NCBI GenBank assembly: GCA_903835185.1
Contig: CAILLX010000224.1
Span: forward strand, 1-59,684
From: an uncultured bacterium
Lineage (GTDB): Bacteria; Cyanobacteriota; Vampirovibrionia; Obscuribacterales; Obscuribacteraceae
Direction of reading: 5' to 3'
DNA: 59,684 nucleotides
The notes beneath the pieces were generated by a model that saw only the letters and a list, made by a program, of their open reading frames with translations, was not told the DNA's origin and did no database searches. How positions within the stretch are numbered: position 1 is the stretch's first letter; every line of letters starts with the position of its first letter. The translations under genes were made by a program, and so were the position numbers. Positions 26,391 through 36,045 of the stretch are shown here, one piece after another.

Positions 26391-27032
26391 ATGGAAAGTA
26401 AATTCTTCACCTTCTTTATGGAGTTCATGCTCAAGGACTGGTTCGCCTCCATCCCGATTACAGTCTGTTCTGTATTGAACCTGGCAGTAATCCTGGAGCG
26501 CTACCTCTATTATCAGAAGAATCGGCGCGACATCTCAGCATTTATTCACCAGCTACAACATGAACTGGAGCTCAATCAACTGCAAGCAGCCCAGGCAACA
26601 TGCAGCAGATTGGGTGGGGTGATAGGTGAAGTTGCCGAAGAAGGCGTACGTTTGATGGCTGAGCAGAAGGAAGATTTCTCCAAAGCTTTCGAGATTACAG
26701 TTGGACTTGTTACGCGCAAACTGGAGAAGCATCTGGCCATTCTAGGAACGATTGGCGCTACAGCTCCATTTATCGGTCTATTCGGCACAGTAGTCGGTGT
26801 CGTCTTCACACTTGACCAGCTGGGAGTTGGCGGCGGCGGCACTCCTGTAGTGGTTGTAGGAGTAGCTAAAGCTCTGATTGCTACTGGTTACGGTCTCATT
26901 GTAGCCATTTTGGCTGTCGTCTTTAATAACGTCTACACCAACACTGTAAAACGGTTTGACGATGACTTCTTGCTCTTGAAGCTGCTTTTTATGAGCTTTG
27001 TCGGAGCCGAAACAAAAGGGCATGCCAATTGA
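26391..27032 (+). CDS. exbB: ExbB/TolQ-type proton channel, copy 2
   Basis: This tandem copy also has 213 residues when started at 26391, where MESKFF aligns with MESQFF of copy 1 and an AGGACA lies upstream. An upstream ATG at 26349 would add 14 unmatched residues. The TolQ core (ILGTIGATAPFIGLFGTVVG, AKALIATGYGLIVAILAVVF) is almost unchanged; differences cluster in the first helix and its flank (VCSVLNLAVILERYLYYQKN). Two ExbB proteins with one ExbD could form alternative or mixed channels. Confidence 0.92.
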   Translation: MESKFFTFFMEFMLKDWFASIPITVCSVLNLAVILERYLYYQKNRRDISAFIHQLQHELELNQLQAAQATCSRLGGVIGEVAEEGVRLMAEQKEDFSKAFEITVGLVTRKLEKHLAILGTIGATAPFIGLFGTVVGVVFTLDQLGVGGGGTPVVVVGVAKALIATGYGLIVAILAVVFNNVYTNTVKRFDDDFLLLKLLFMSFVGAETKGHAN

Positions 27033-27124
27033 GAGGCTTTGAATTAGGATGGATTGGCAGCAGAATTGGCAACAGATAATAGGATGCAACAACAAGTTGC
27101 ACCGGGCCTGGAGGTGAGCTGAAA

Positions 27125-27571
27125 ATGGCAATGGCGGGCGGGGAAGCAGGTCAGGTCTTCACTGAGATTAATGTCACGCCTCTGACGGACGTGTTCTTGG
27201 TCCTCCTGGTAATTATGATCTTGATTGCGCCTCTAATTGACAAGTCTGACTTAAAAATTAAGCCTCCTGAAACTCGTAATGCAAAGAAAGACGACGAGAG
27301 CAAGGCTATATTCATAGACATCGACAAGGAAGGACAGATTGCTATAAACGGCAAGTTCGTTGAAAGTAAAGGTGCTGAACAGGCTCTCTCTGATGAACTG
27401 GAGAAACGGATTAAGGATCTGCAAAAAAGAGCAGGACGCGATGATCTTCCAGTGACAGTCAACGCTGACGGAGATTCAAAACAGCGTGACGTAGTGGCAG
27501 TTATGACAGCTGCCGCTGCTGCAGGTATCAAGCGGATGAGGGTAGCCACCATTCAGCAAACCCAGTACTGA
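27125..27571 (+). CDS. exbD: ExbD/TolR-type protein
   Basis: A 148-residue bitopic protein with the family start FTEINVTPLTDVFLVLLVIM, where the Asp in the helix (PLTDV) is the proton-carrying residue. The periplasmic domain has IFIDIDKEGQIAINGKFV and VTVNADGDSKQRDVVAVM, as in ExbD/TolR. A good GGAGGTGA lies upstream of the ATG. Its stop overlaps the aroE start by one base (TGATG), so the two are probably coupled. Confidence 0.93.
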   Translation: MAMAGGEAGQVFTEINVTPLTDVFLVLLVIMILIAPLIDKSDLKIKPPETRNAKKDDESKAIFIDIDKEGQIAINGKFVESKGAEQALSDELEKRIKDLQKRAGRDDLPVTVNADGDSKQRDVVAVMTAAAAAGIKRMRVATIQQTQY

Positions 27572-28419
27572 TGTATTATCTGCTCGGCTTAGTTGGACAT
27601 CCGGTTGCCCACTCACTTTCACCTCTAATGCACAAGGCAGCACTGGCAGCTCATCAGTTAGAAGGAGAGTACCGTCTTCTCGACTTCACTGCCGCCGAGC
27701 TGGCAGCCTGCGTAAAGAAGCTGCCGTCCCAGCAGTTTGTCGGTTTTAACGTCACAGTACCTCACAAGCTGGCAGTTCTACCTTTGCTAAACCAGCTTAC
27801 TGTCGAAGCTGAACAACTGCGAGCAATTAACACTGTCAAAATTCTCCCAGACGGCACAATGGTGGGACATAATACTGATCTGGCTGGTTTTATGGCAGCT
27901 CTTACGCAAGCCTGGACAGTAGGCACTGAGACACGGCGCGCTGCCATAGCCGGCGCTGGTGGTGCTGCTCGAGCAGCAGTCTTAGCGCTAGCCCGCCTTG
28001 GCTGGAAAGAAATTGTGCTTATATCAAGAAGGCTGGAAGCTGCCGAGGCACTTGTCTGCGAACTCTTGCCATTGCTTTCAGCAACTGGTGCACCAACAAT
28101 TATCTCAGTATGCGCAAACTGCAGCACAGCTTCTGACAGTTACGACCTGCTGGTAAACTGCACACCAGTCGGGCTTTATGACACAGCTATCCCACCCTGG
28201 CTGGCTGACCTGCTCGGGAAGGTACGCTGGGACGGACTCTTTTTCGATATGGTATACAGACACGGCAACACAACACCTTTAGTCCAGCTAGCCCGTGCTC
28301 GCAGCCTCCCTGCTGCAGACGGAATTACAATGCTTGCCCATCAGGCAGCTCTAGCTTTTCAGTTTTGGACAGGCAAGTCGGTCGGCGTTGAGATCATGCT
28401 TGATGCGCTGGGATTATAA
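27571..28419 (+). CDS. aroE: Shikimate dehydrogenase
   Basis: AroE reduces 3-dehydroshikimate to shikimate with NADPH. The protein has 282 residues. The substrate site shows GHPVAHSLSPLMHKAAL and FNVTVPHK with the catalytic Lys, then NTDLAGF with the catalytic Asp. The NADP Rossmann loop is AIAGAGGAARAAV and the C-terminus has DGITMLAHQAALAFQFWTG. Its position directly after exbD, one base overlapping, appears to be a chance operon member. Confidence 0.95.
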   Translation: MYYLLGLVGHPVAHSLSPLMHKAALAAHQLEGEYRLLDFTAAELAACVKKLPSQQFVGFNVTVPHKLAVLPLLNQLTVEAEQLRAINTVKILPDGTMVGHNTDLAGFMAALTQAWTVGTETRRAAIAGAGGAARAAVLALARLGWKEIVLISRRLEAAEALVCELLPLLSATGAPTIISVCANCSTASDSYDLLVNCTPVGLYDTAIPPWLADLLGKVRWDGLFFDMVYRHGNTTPLVQLARARSLPAADGITMLAHQAALAFQFWTGKSVGVEIMLDALGL

Positions 28420-28442
28420 TTACTTATCCTGGAGGCTTAGAG

Positions 28443-29042
28443 ATGTTTTGGGATCTTCTCTTTATTGCTATCTTAGTGGTACTGGGAGTAAACGGTTATA
28501 ACCGTGGACTTATCGCCTCTTGGCGAGGGGTTGTAGCAATGGCTGCAGCCACTTTAATAGCTCAGCAGTTCTACATTGAGTTTGCCGCCTGGGTCAGCTT
28601 CAGGCTGAAAATAAGTGCTGAGCCAGCTCTTGTTGCTGGTTATCTCATGCTCTGGCTGTCTGTGGACACCGTTCTCGAGATCATACTGGCAGTTGCCATT
28701 CAAGGCGCCAGACAGCGCCGACCGGGAGCGCTGGATCGCATCTGTGGTATTGCCTACGGGCTCGCCAAGAGTCTCGTTCTCATCCTCCTGCCACTCCTGG
28801 TCACTACAGTTGCCTGCAAAATACCGCCGGCACCGATTGATAAGTCAGGGCTGGTTCTTCCTGACTTTCTCACCACAAACGGCTCTTACCTTCTGCCTGG
28901 CTTCCGCACTGTGGCACAAGCTATGCTGCCTATTGCCGGCAAGTTTGTAGTATCTGACAAAGCCCCCAGTTTTAAGATGCCTCTCAAAGAGTCAGCTGAC
29001 AAACAATCGCTGGAAAAAGATTTAGAGGATGTTCTTAAATAA
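28443..29042 (+). CDS. CvpA-family membrane protein
   Basis: A 199-residue protein with four hydrophobic segments at about 3-20, 29-45, 62-84 and 105-127. It has the typical CvpA opening (FDLL-like FWDLLFIAILVVLGVNGYNR) and conserved RICGIAYGLAKSLVLI before the last helix. The C-terminal 60 residues are soluble. CvpA is linked to colicin V export and envelope stress in enterobacteria; the mechanism is unknown. GGAGG lies a few bases before the ATG, and aroE ends 23 bp upstream. Confidence 0.82.
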   Translation: MFWDLLFIAILVVLGVNGYNRGLIASWRGVVAMAAATLIAQQFYIEFAAWVSFRLKISAEPALVAGYLMLWLSVDTVLEIILAVAIQGARQRRPGALDRICGIAYGLAKSLVLILLPLLVTTVACKIPPAPIDKSGLVLPDFLTTNGSYLLPGFRTVAQAMLPIAGKFVVSDKAPSFKMPLKESADKQSLEKDLEDVLK

Positions 29043-29052
29043 ATGGAGCCTG

Positions 29053-29382
29053 TCATTCAAAGAAGATTGGAACCAGCTGCATTGCCAGCCCTAGTTCACC
29101 TTCGATGTCCAACAAACCGGACATTGCAGCCGTCATGGCAGTGAGGCGTCCAGAAATAATCATCTCTAAATCTTCCTGGGAAACAGATATCTTGCAATCC
29201 GGCTCACAATGAGTATGGTTGGTCTCCTGTGGGATAAACTCGCACTTGCCGTCAGTTATCTTAGTTAGCCAATTGCCGCCATTTTTCCCTTGAATAGACA
29301 AAAGATAGGTCGCACAAAGGTTTTTTGCAGCTTTTGCATTAAAACGCTTGCGGAGTTGTTCTATAGGACTGTCATTTGACAC
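29053..29382 (-). CDS. SCP2 sterol-carrier-like domain protein
   Basis: A single SCP2-fold domain of 109 residues. The N-terminal helix is followed by LCATYLLSIQGKNGGNWLTK. The typical C-terminal block follows: CKISVSQEDLEMIISGRLTA, then LLDIEGELGLAMQLVPIF. SCP2 domains bind lipids in a hydrophobic tunnel; the ligand cannot be told. It is convergent with cvpA (10 bp between stops) and divergent from the DciA-like gene. Confidence 0.85.
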   Translation of the reverse strand: MSNDSPIEQLRKRFNAKAAKNLCATYLLSIQGKNGGNWLTKITDGKCEFIPQETNHTHCEPDCKISVSQEDLEMIISGRLTAMTAAMSGLLDIEGELGLAMQLVPIFFE

Positions 29383-29533
29383 GCCAGGTTTCCTCGTAAT
29401 TATTGCTCTGTCAGTGCCGGAAACCGGCTGACAGGCTGATTATACCCGATGTTCACAAGAGCTCAATAAGATGAGGAAATTTGTAAGAAGACAAAACAGT
29501 TAGATCAGATGATCTACACTCACACTTATAGGC

Positions 29534-30217
29534 ATGTCAAACAATCAAGACAACAAAAGTGAAACGTCCCACCCCCGAAGGCGGGCAACAGGCAGGAGCA
29601 GGTCTTTTAAACGAGTCGACCTGGTGCTCAACACTGTCATGGCCAATCTGGGACTGGACCGGCGTTTGCGTGAGCATACACTTTTCAGCCTCTGGCCAGT
29701 TCTTGTTGGCGAGCGCTGGGCAGCAAGGTCGCGTCCGCTTTTTATAGACTCTGAATCTGCCCTGGTAATAACTGTCTCTGACGCCTCCACCGGGCAGGAG
29801 CTCAGCTTGCTAAAGAGCAGCATTTTGTCGAAGGTCAAAGCCTCAGCTAGATCAATTGGCGTATCTATAAGCAAGTTGCGCTTCGATCTCAAGCATTATC
29901 ATGATGCCGACGAGCAAGATGCACTGCCGTCCTCACGCAGGAGCGCTCCACCTGAGCCTCTGCCAGGCGAAGTGGACTCTCTAAACCTGTCGCAGCAAGA
30001 TCTCCGGGCACTGTCTGAGCTTGCCGCTTCCCTGGAAAGCAATCCCCAGCCGCCGGTTGCCGCTGAACGAGTATTGGCTGTCTTTACCAGGCAGCTCAAG
30101 TTACGGCGCTGGATGCAGGAGAATAACTTTCCAACCTGCAGCTTGTGCCACAACCCGACCAGGTCGCTCCATGGACCGGATAATCTATGTCTGGAGTGCC
30201 TCTGGAAGCACCGTTAA
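29534..30217 (+). CDS. DciA (DUF721) family protein with C-terminal CxxC motifs
   Basis: Residues about 25-125 form a DUF721 domain (VLNTVMANLGLDRRLREHTL, FSLWPVLVGERWAARSRPLF, then LVITVSDASTGQELSLLKSS). DciA proteins help load the replicative helicase in bacteria lacking DnaC/DnaI. The C-terminus adds two Cys pairs (CSLCHNPTRS, then CLECLWKHR) that could bind zinc and are not part of the usual DciA fold. It ends 176 bp before ftsE and stands alone. Confidence 0.75.
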   Translation: MSNNQDNKSETSHPRRRATGRSRSFKRVDLVLNTVMANLGLDRRLREHTLFSLWPVLVGERWAARSRPLFIDSESALVITVSDASTGQELSLLKSSILSKVKASARSIGVSISKLRFDLKHYHDADEQDALPSSRRSAPPEPLPGEVDSLNLSQQDLRALSELAASLESNPQPPVAAERVLAVFTRQLKLRRWMQENNFPTCSLCHNPTRSLHGPDNLCLECLWKHR

Positions 30218-30393
30218 CATTGCGGTAAGCCTGCCAGATGTTTCACAGCTGCGACCTTGCCAGGCAAGGTTGATAGGCTCTTCTCACAAGAGCAAGCTTG
30301 CCAGCCATTTTAAGCTTTAATAGCTTCAACGCTAGCCTGTGACTACTGTGTTATCATGTGCTGCTGACTTAGTGAGGCTCTTAAGCAACAACT

Positions 30394-31092
30394 TTGATCC
30401 GTCTTCAGAATGTTTGTAAAAATTACGGTGGACGCCCAGCTCTGGTTAATGTCAACCTGCACATCGGCATGGGTGAATTCGCCTTTATAGTCGGACCATC
30501 CGGTGCCGGCAAATCAACAATAATGCGTCTGCTTTATCGTGAAGAGAAGCCGGCCGCCGGGCAGGTGTTTATAGGCGGAATTGACATAACCAGACTGGAT
30601 CGCAATCAGGTGCCGCTGCTTCGCAGGCGCCTTGGCATAGTCTTTCAAGATTACAAACTTCTGCCCAAACAGACTGTTTATGACAATGTCGCCTATATCC
30701 TACGTGCGCTGGGTGTCGACGCCAACGAGATCAGCAAGCGTGTCAGCAGCGCCCTTTGCGTCGTCAATTTAGAGAATAAAGTGGATGCTTATCCCGGAGA
30801 GCTCTCAGGCGGAGAACAGCAACGTGTCGGCATCGCTCGTGCTATTGTCAATGGACCGCCTGTAGTGCTGGCTGATGAACCAACTGGCAATCTGGATCCT
30901 GTTACTTCGCTTGAGATTGTGCAGCTGCTGGAAAAAATAAGCCAGAGAGGGACAACTGTCCTTATCAGCACTCATGATCAATTTATAGTCAACTCGCTGC
31001 GCCGGAGAGTCATCAGTCTCAAACAAGGTAAAGTAGTTGCCGATGTTGACAGCGGTATATACGAGATGGAGGCAAACAGCCAGGGACTATGA
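30394..31092 (+). CDS. ftsE: Cell-division ABC ATPase FtsE
   Basis: A 232-residue ABC ATPase with Walker [10 protein letters not shown] (about 33-41), a Q-loop ([20 protein letters not shown], characteristic of FtsE), signature [15 protein letters not shown], and Walker [14 protein letters not shown]. FtsE partners FtsX to control peptidoglycan hydrolases at the septum. It begins at TTG with little Shine-Dalgarno support; no better start is in frame. Its stop overlaps the ftsX start (ATGA). Confidence 0.95.
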   Translation: MIRLQNVCKNYGGRPALVNVNLHIGMGEFAFIVGPSGAGKSTIMRLLYREEKPAAGQVFIGGIDITRLDRNQVPLLRRRLGIVFQDYKLLPKQTVYDNVAYILRALGVDANEISKRVSSALCVVNLENKVDAYPGELSGGEQQRVGIARAIVNGPPVVLADEPTGNLDPVTSLEIVQLLEKISQRGTTVLISTHDQFIVNSLRRRVISLKQGKVVADVDSGIYEMEANSQGL

Positions 31093-31958
31093 GACAGCTC
31101 CGTATCCTGGCCGGAGTGGCCACCGAAACTGTCCAGGGGCTTAAACAAGGCGGCTGGTCCAACTGGCTAGTGGTAAGCATTCTAGCCATTGCGCTCACCA
31201 TATTTGGTGGCGTACTGCAGCTAACCATGACTTTGAAGAACGTTGTCTCAGCATGGGGCTCACAGCTGGAGATCTCGGCCTATCTCAAAGACGGCTTTGA
31301 TCCGCGCACTGTAGCTAAGGAAGTCAGCCAGCTGCCCAACGTGAAGCTGGTGGAAATTGTACCAAAAGAGGTGGCCTGGCAAGAGATGCAGGCAGCATTT
31401 AAGGTGGCTGCTCTCAATAATCCGTTGCCAAATACGCTACACATCCAGCTTAACTCTGTCGATTCAGTAGAGCGAACCGCCAAGAGTCTCCGAGCAATTA
31501 ATACTATTGAGCACGTCCGTTATCCGCTGACTGTAGCTCAGAATTTAAATCGCTTCCGCCATTTTATCGAGGCAGCCGGTATAGCTGTCACAGCAGCGCT
31601 CACAGCCGCCACTCTTATGGTAATCGGCAATACCATTCAACTTGTAATACAGTCACGCAACCGCGAAATTGAAATTCAATCTCTCATGGGCGTTAACCCA
31701 TGGTATATCAAAGGACCGCTTGTACTGCAGGGGATCATTTATGGAGTTGTCTCAGCAATCCTGGCCACCTCGGTCATCTGGGCAACCGACACTTATATAG
31801 ACTGTTATGTCACAGGACAGCTGATCGGCTTTATGCCTTTAATTCAAAGCAATCTTGGTTACGGCATGTTGCCTACATTTATAGTCCTTTTACTCCTGGG
31901 TGCAACAGTTGGTGCAAGCGGCAGCGCTTGGACCTCCGGCAGGTTCATTAAGATTTAG
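31089..31958 (+). CDS. ftsX: Cell-division ABC permease FtsX
   Basis: A 289-residue protein with an N-terminal helix (about 18-43, LVVSILAIALTIFGGVLQLT). The extracytoplasmic loop with ISAYLKDGFDP is typical of FtsX, and three C-terminal helices follow (AGIAVTAALTAATLMVIGNT, VLQGIIYGVVSAILATSVIW, and one near the end). REIEIQSLMGVNPWYIKGPL is the conserved cytosolic turn. It overlaps ftsE by four bases. The loop is the likely contact to a wall hydrolase or adaptor. Confidence 0.94.
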   Translation: MRQLRILAGVATETVQGLKQGGWSNWLVVSILAIALTIFGGVLQLTMTLKNVVSAWGSQLEISAYLKDGFDPRTVAKEVSQLPNVKLVEIVPKEVAWQEMQAAFKVAALNNPLPNTLHIQLNSVDSVERTAKSLRAINTIEHVRYPLTVAQNLNRFRHFIEAAGIAVTAALTAATLMVIGNTIQLVIQSRNREIEIQSLMGVNPWYIKGPLVLQGIIYGVVSAILATSVIWATDTYIDCYVTGQLIGFMPLIQSNLGYGMLPTFIVLLLLGATVGASGSAWTSGRFIKI

Positions 31959-32089
31959 ATGTATCTCAACCTGTTCGACCCGAGCGCTGGCTTCCAGCCC
32001 GCAGTAAAACGTGGTCATTGTAGAAGCCGCCAGAATGCCGGCGCGGCAGGCGCTTTCGCAGAAGGTGCTTAGATGTCGGAACAGGATTG

Positions 32090-34333
32090 TTATTTCTTAG
32101 CTGATGCTTGAGCCACCGGACATTCGCCTTGGCAAGGGCACGGCTGCGAAGCTCTCAAAAGGATCCGCGAATCAGCTACTGAAGCCCCTGAGCCGGCAGC
32201 ATGCACTATAAGTGGATTGATGTCCAGTTCTGAGATTTCAGGATGGTTGCACACCATATAAGAAAGTCTGAGCAAGCTGGTGACGATAGCTTCTATATCA
32301 GCTGGCGGGCTACCACGGAAACCGTCAAGTACTGCAAAGGAGCGGATCTGCCGCACCATACGCTCAGCTGATATCTGCCACATCGGCGCCAGGCGGAAGG
32401 AGACGTCCTTAAGCACTTCAACTAATGTGCCGCCCAGACCAAACATCATTACAGGACCAAATCGCGGATCGCGGCTCGCTCCAAGAATAACCTCCACTCC
32501 CTTAGCAGCCATCTGCTCAACAAGAACACCATCGATTTTTGCTCCAGGTACTGCCTTGCCAACATTGGCAAGTATTTGGGCATAAGCAGCCTCACATTCA
32601 GCAGCACCACGCACGTTAAGAATGACACCGCCAGCATCAAACTTGTGCACTACATCTGCCGACATAACCTTAAGTACCACCGAGCCACCAAACGAAGTAG
32701 CCAGACGTCCGGCTTCAGAGGCGTTGTGAGCAACTCCACTCTTTAGCAGCGGCAATTGATAACACTCCAGCAGCGGTCTGCATTCAGCTTGAGTCAGATA
32801 GCGCTTCTCCTGTCCATTCAAAGCATCAGCAATAATTCTTTTTGCTTCAGCTATGTTACAGTCGGAAAATGTCGGTATCTCACGGCGCGGAATCTCACGC
32901 AAAGCAACTAAACGGCTAGCTGCAGCCAGCGCTCGCACGCCGTCTTCAGGAAATGGATAGTTGGGCACTCCAGCACGGCGCAATATTGCGACGCCAGCAG
33001 CCACATCTTGTACTCCCATAAAGGAGCAGACAACCGGCTTGTTGATCCCGGCAATAGCATCAGGGACTACTGCTGCAGTTTCTTCAATCTCAGTCATCGA
33101 CTGCGGTGTAAGTATAACTACACCCATATCGACATTATCATCCTCAAGCACTGTGCGGATAGCAGCTTTATAACGATCGCTGTGGGCGTCACCTATTACA
33201 TCAACCGGATTGCGCAAAGATGCTGTGACAGGCAGAGCCTGCCGCAACTTTTCTTGAGTTTCAGCACTTAGTTCAGCCAGCTTCAAATCGTTGCGAACGG
33301 CTGCATCTGTAGCCATAATGCCTGGGCCACCAGCATTTGTGATAATGGCTACACGTGGTCCTTGAGGCAACGGTTGAGTAGTGTAGAGCGCTGCATAATC
33401 AAACAGTTCGGCTATAGTGTCTACACGTTGCACTCCACTCTGGGCCATGAGCGCCTCATAAACTGAATCAGAGCCTGCCAGAGAGCCGGTATGGCTGCTC
33501 ACAGCTTTAGCTCCTTCAGGAGAACGTCCAGCCTTGAGACAGAGTATCGGCTTGTGCGTTTCCCAGAAAATTTTGCGTGCAGTTTCAATAAAGCGCCGTC
33601 CGTCAGTAACATCTTCCAGATACATGGCGATAGTGGAAGTATCCTCGTCCTGTCCTAAATAAGCCAGCAGGTCAATCTCATTAACATCTGCCTTATTGCC
33701 AAAGCTGAGGAACTTACTGAAGCCCATGCCTCTCTCTTCTGCATAATCCAACACTGACGTGCACAAAGCACCACTTTGCGAGACAAACGCCAGCCGTCCT
33801 CGCCCTGGCATCTTGCGAGCAAAAGTGGCGTTCATCCTCACCTCTGGATCTGTATTGATTACACCCAGACAGTTAGGTCCGATAAGCGGTATACGTGCTG
33901 CTTGAACCTTCTCGCGCACCTTCTCTTCCAGAGCTGCCCCTTCAGCACCGATCTCTTTAAAACCAGCCGAGATGACAACCAGAGCTTTCACTTGCTTGGC
34001 AATTGCCTCATCTATAACAGATAGAGTTGCTCCCGAAGGGACAATCAGCACTGCCAGATCAACTTCAGTCGGAATCTCTAGCAGGCTCGGGTATGCATAA
34101 ACACCAAGAACACTTGAAGCCTTCGGATTAACCGGATAGACAGGACCGTTGAACTCGTGAAACAGCAGATTGCGGAGGATACCATTACCAACAGTGCCGG
34201 CACGAGCCGAAGCTCCAACTACAGCTATAGAACGAGGGGAAAAAATGTAGTCAAGCTTGGAGGCATACTGTTTGAGCGGTAAAGCTCTGTTGCCAGCAAC
34301 ATTTTCACGACTCTTCTCTTTGGAACTATGCAT
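32090..34333 (-). CDS. ADP-forming acetyl/acyl-CoA synthetase, fused alpha-beta subunits
   Basis: A 747-residue enzyme that interconverts acyl-CoA, ADP and phosphate with acid, CoA and ATP. In order: a CoA-binding Rossmann domain (RSIAVVGASARAGTVGNGIL), a ligase domain with LIGPNCLGVIN, and SSHTGSLAGSDSVYEAL with the phosphorylated His. An ATP-grasp part lies at about 500-715 (VVLKVMSADVVHKFDAGGVI, then MFGLGGTLVEVLKDVSFRLA). The fused form occurs in fermentative bacteria and archaea and yields ATP. It diverges from the cDPGS-like gene. The last 20 residues are a Cys-rich tail (CPCQGECPVA), which is unusual. Confidence 0.9.
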   Translation of the reverse strand: MHSSKEKSRENVAGNRALPLKQYASKLDYIFSPRSIAVVGASARAGTVGNGILRNLLFHEFNGPVYPVNPKASSVLGVYAYPSLLEIPTEVDLAVLIVPSGATLSVIDEAIAKQVKALVVISAGFKEIGAEGAALEEKVREKVQAARIPLIGPNCLGVINTDPEVRMNATFARKMPGRGRLAFVSQSGALCTSVLDYAEERGMGFSKFLSFGNKADVNEIDLLAYLGQDEDTSTIAMYLEDVTDGRRFIETARKIFWETHKPILCLKAGRSPEGAKAVSSHTGSLAGSDSVYEALMAQSGVQRVDTIAELFDYAALYTTQPLPQGPRVAIITNAGGPGIMATDAAVRNDLKLAELSAETQEKLRQALPVTASLRNPVDVIGDAHSDRYKAAIRTVLEDDNVDMGVVILTPQSMTEIEETAAVVPDAIAGINKPVVCSFMGVQDVAAGVAILRRAGVPNYPFPEDGVRALAAASRLVALREIPRREIPTFSDCNIAEAKRIIADALNGQEKRYLTQAECRPLLECYQLPLLKSGVAHNASEAGRLATSFGGSVVLKVMSADVVHKFDAGGVILNVRGAAECEAAYAQILANVGKAVPGAKIDGVLVEQMAAKGVEVILGASRDPRFGPVMMFGLGGTLVEVLKDVSFRLAPMWQISAERMVRQIRSFAVLDGFRGSPPADIEAIVTSLLRLSYMVCNHPEISELDINPLIVHAAGSGASVADSRILLRASQPCPCQGECPVAQASAKK

Positions 34334-34648
34334 AACAAATGATCCCTCAAACTGTTCACAGACAGGCAGCTACGTAGCTACAACTTCATTATCATATGAC
34401 TTTGCAACTGTTAACGATATAGCCATGTCAGCTATTTACTACGTTGTGATCATAAGTGACACAATTTGAGCAGACGCTAAGGCTTAAGCAGCAATAACGG
34501 CAGACACTCTGATAACTCCTGCCATTAAGACAAGATCAAGGCGATGCTCAACTCAATCATGTTTTAATGTACAATGCTTCATCATTAGTAGAACAGTTGA
34601 GATTGTCCGTCTCACTTGTTATCTTTCGTTTCGAAAGAAGGGGGGAAT
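34334..34648. other. Divergent intergenic region with hairpin before the cDPGS-like gene
   Basis: No gene is seen. A CTTTCG-TTT-CGAAAG hairpin (34623-34637) lies directly before the AAGGGGGG ribosome-binding stretch at 34638-34645 and could affect ribosome access. TACAAT at 34570-34575 is a -10-like box without a clear -35. The leftward gene must also start transcription here. Confidence 0.4.
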
Positions 34649-36001
34649 ATGTCCGCTGGGAATCAGAAGAAGAACGTACTTATCATGGGAGCTGCCGGGC
34701 GCGACTTCCACGACTTTAACGTCTTTTGGAAGAATCAGACTAACTACCATGTTGTCGCTTTTACAGCCGCGCAGATTCCAGATATTGCCGGACGCGTTTA
34801 TCCGCCACTATTAGCCGGAGCCAATTACCCGCAAGGAATTCCGATTGAGCCAGAGACAAGCGTCACCGACTTAATCAAAAAGCACAAGATTGATGAAGTA
34901 GTGCTCGCCTACTCTGACCTCAACTATAAAGATGTAATGCATAAAGCCGCTACTGTAAATGCTGCTGGTGCAGATTTCCGCATCATGGGCTGGCAACAGA
35001 CGATGCTTCCATCGAGCAAGCCGGTTATTGCCATTTGCGCTGTCCGTACAGGCTGTGGCAAGAGCCAGACAACCCGCAAAGTCTGTGAGTATCTCAAAGA
35101 GCTGGGCCAAAAAGTAGCAGTAATCAGGCATCCAATGCCGTACGGCGACCTTACAGAGCAGATCTGCCAACGGTTTGCCACCCTCTCAGATCTAGACCTG
35201 CATAAGTGCACAATTGAAGAACGTGAAGAGTATGAGCCGCACATTGTGGCTGGCAACCTCTTATTTGCTGGTGTCGATTATGCAGAAATCTTGCGGCGGG
35301 CTGAAGCAGAAGCTGACGTCATCTTGTGGGATGGCGGCAATAACGACCTGCCGTTTTACAAGCCGACTCTCCATATCGTAATAGCCGATCCGCACCGTCC
35401 AGGACACGAAATCGCCTATTATCCTGGTGAGACTAATGTTCGAATGGCTGACCTCGTAATCATCAATAAAGTAGATACAGCAGCAGCCGAGAATATTGCT
35501 ACAGTAGAAGCAAATGTGCGGGCTATTAATCCACAAGCAACAATCTTGTGGGCAGAGTCGCCTGTATCGCTGTCAACACCCGAATCAGTCAAAGGCAAAC
35601 GGGTTCTGGTAGTGGAAGACGGACCAACTCTCACTCACGGCGAAATGGCTTTTGGAGCCGGCTATGTTGCAGCCAAACGAATGGGAGCACATGAGATTGT
35701 CGATCCACGACCTTTTGCAGTGGGGACAATTAAGCAGACTTTCGAAAAGCACACACATATAACTGAGATCCTTCCAGCCATGGGTTATGGTGCCAAACAG
35801 ATGTCTGAACTGGAACAGACAATCAATGCCACACCGTGCGATCTGGTAGTAATCGGAACGCCTATCGATCTGGGACGCCTGCTCAAGATTAACAAGCCGA
35901 GCGTGCGTGTCACTTACGATCTGCGCGAAGAGGAGCCGGAAGTGTTGCGTTCGATGGTTACCAAAGCAGTTGCCACCGCTCGCGTGCCGGTTGCTAAATA
36001 G
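34649..36001 (+). CDS. Cyclic 2,3-diphosphoglycerate synthetase-like GTPase/ATPase
   Basis: The ATG at 34649 has a strong AAGGGGGG and is preferred over one at 34616; it gives 450 residues, near the roughly 460 of the archaeal enzyme. An N-terminal Rossmann-like domain (VLIMGAAGRDFHDFNVFW) precedes a P-loop (CAVRTGCGKSQTTRKV, near residue 130). Later motifs are ILWDGGNNDLPFYKP, VRMADLVIINKVDTA and LTHGEMAFGAGYVAAKR. Archaeal cDPGS makes an intramolecular phosphoanhydride of 2,3-bisphosphoglycerate; bacterial homologues are mostly uncharacterised and often called predicted GTPases. It converges on the carbamate-kinase cluster, which hints at a link but does not prove it. Confidence 0.8.
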   Translation: MSAGNQKKNVLIMGAAGRDFHDFNVFWKNQTNYHVVAFTAAQIPDIAGRVYPPLLAGANYPQGIPIEPETSVTDLIKKHKIDEVVLAYSDLNYKDVMHKAATVNAAGADFRIMGWQQTMLPSSKPVIAICAVRTGCGKSQTTRKVCEYLKELGQKVAVIRHPMPYGDLTEQICQRFATLSDLDLHKCTIEEREEYEPHIVAGNLLFAGVDYAEILRRAEAEADVILWDGGNNDLPFYKPTLHIVIADPHRPGHEIAYYPGETNVRMADLVIINKVDTAAAENIATVEANVRAINPQATILWAESPVSLSTPESVKGKRVLVVEDGPTLTHGEMAFGAGYVAAKRMGAHEIVDPRPFAVGTIKQTFEKHTHITEILPAMGYGAKQMSELEQTINATPCDLVVIGTPIDLGRLLKINKPSVRVTYDLREEEPEVLRSMVTKAVATARVPVAK

Positions 36002-36045
36002 CAGCAGCTGGACTAATTGATGTAGCGGCGGCTTGCGAGCAGCAC

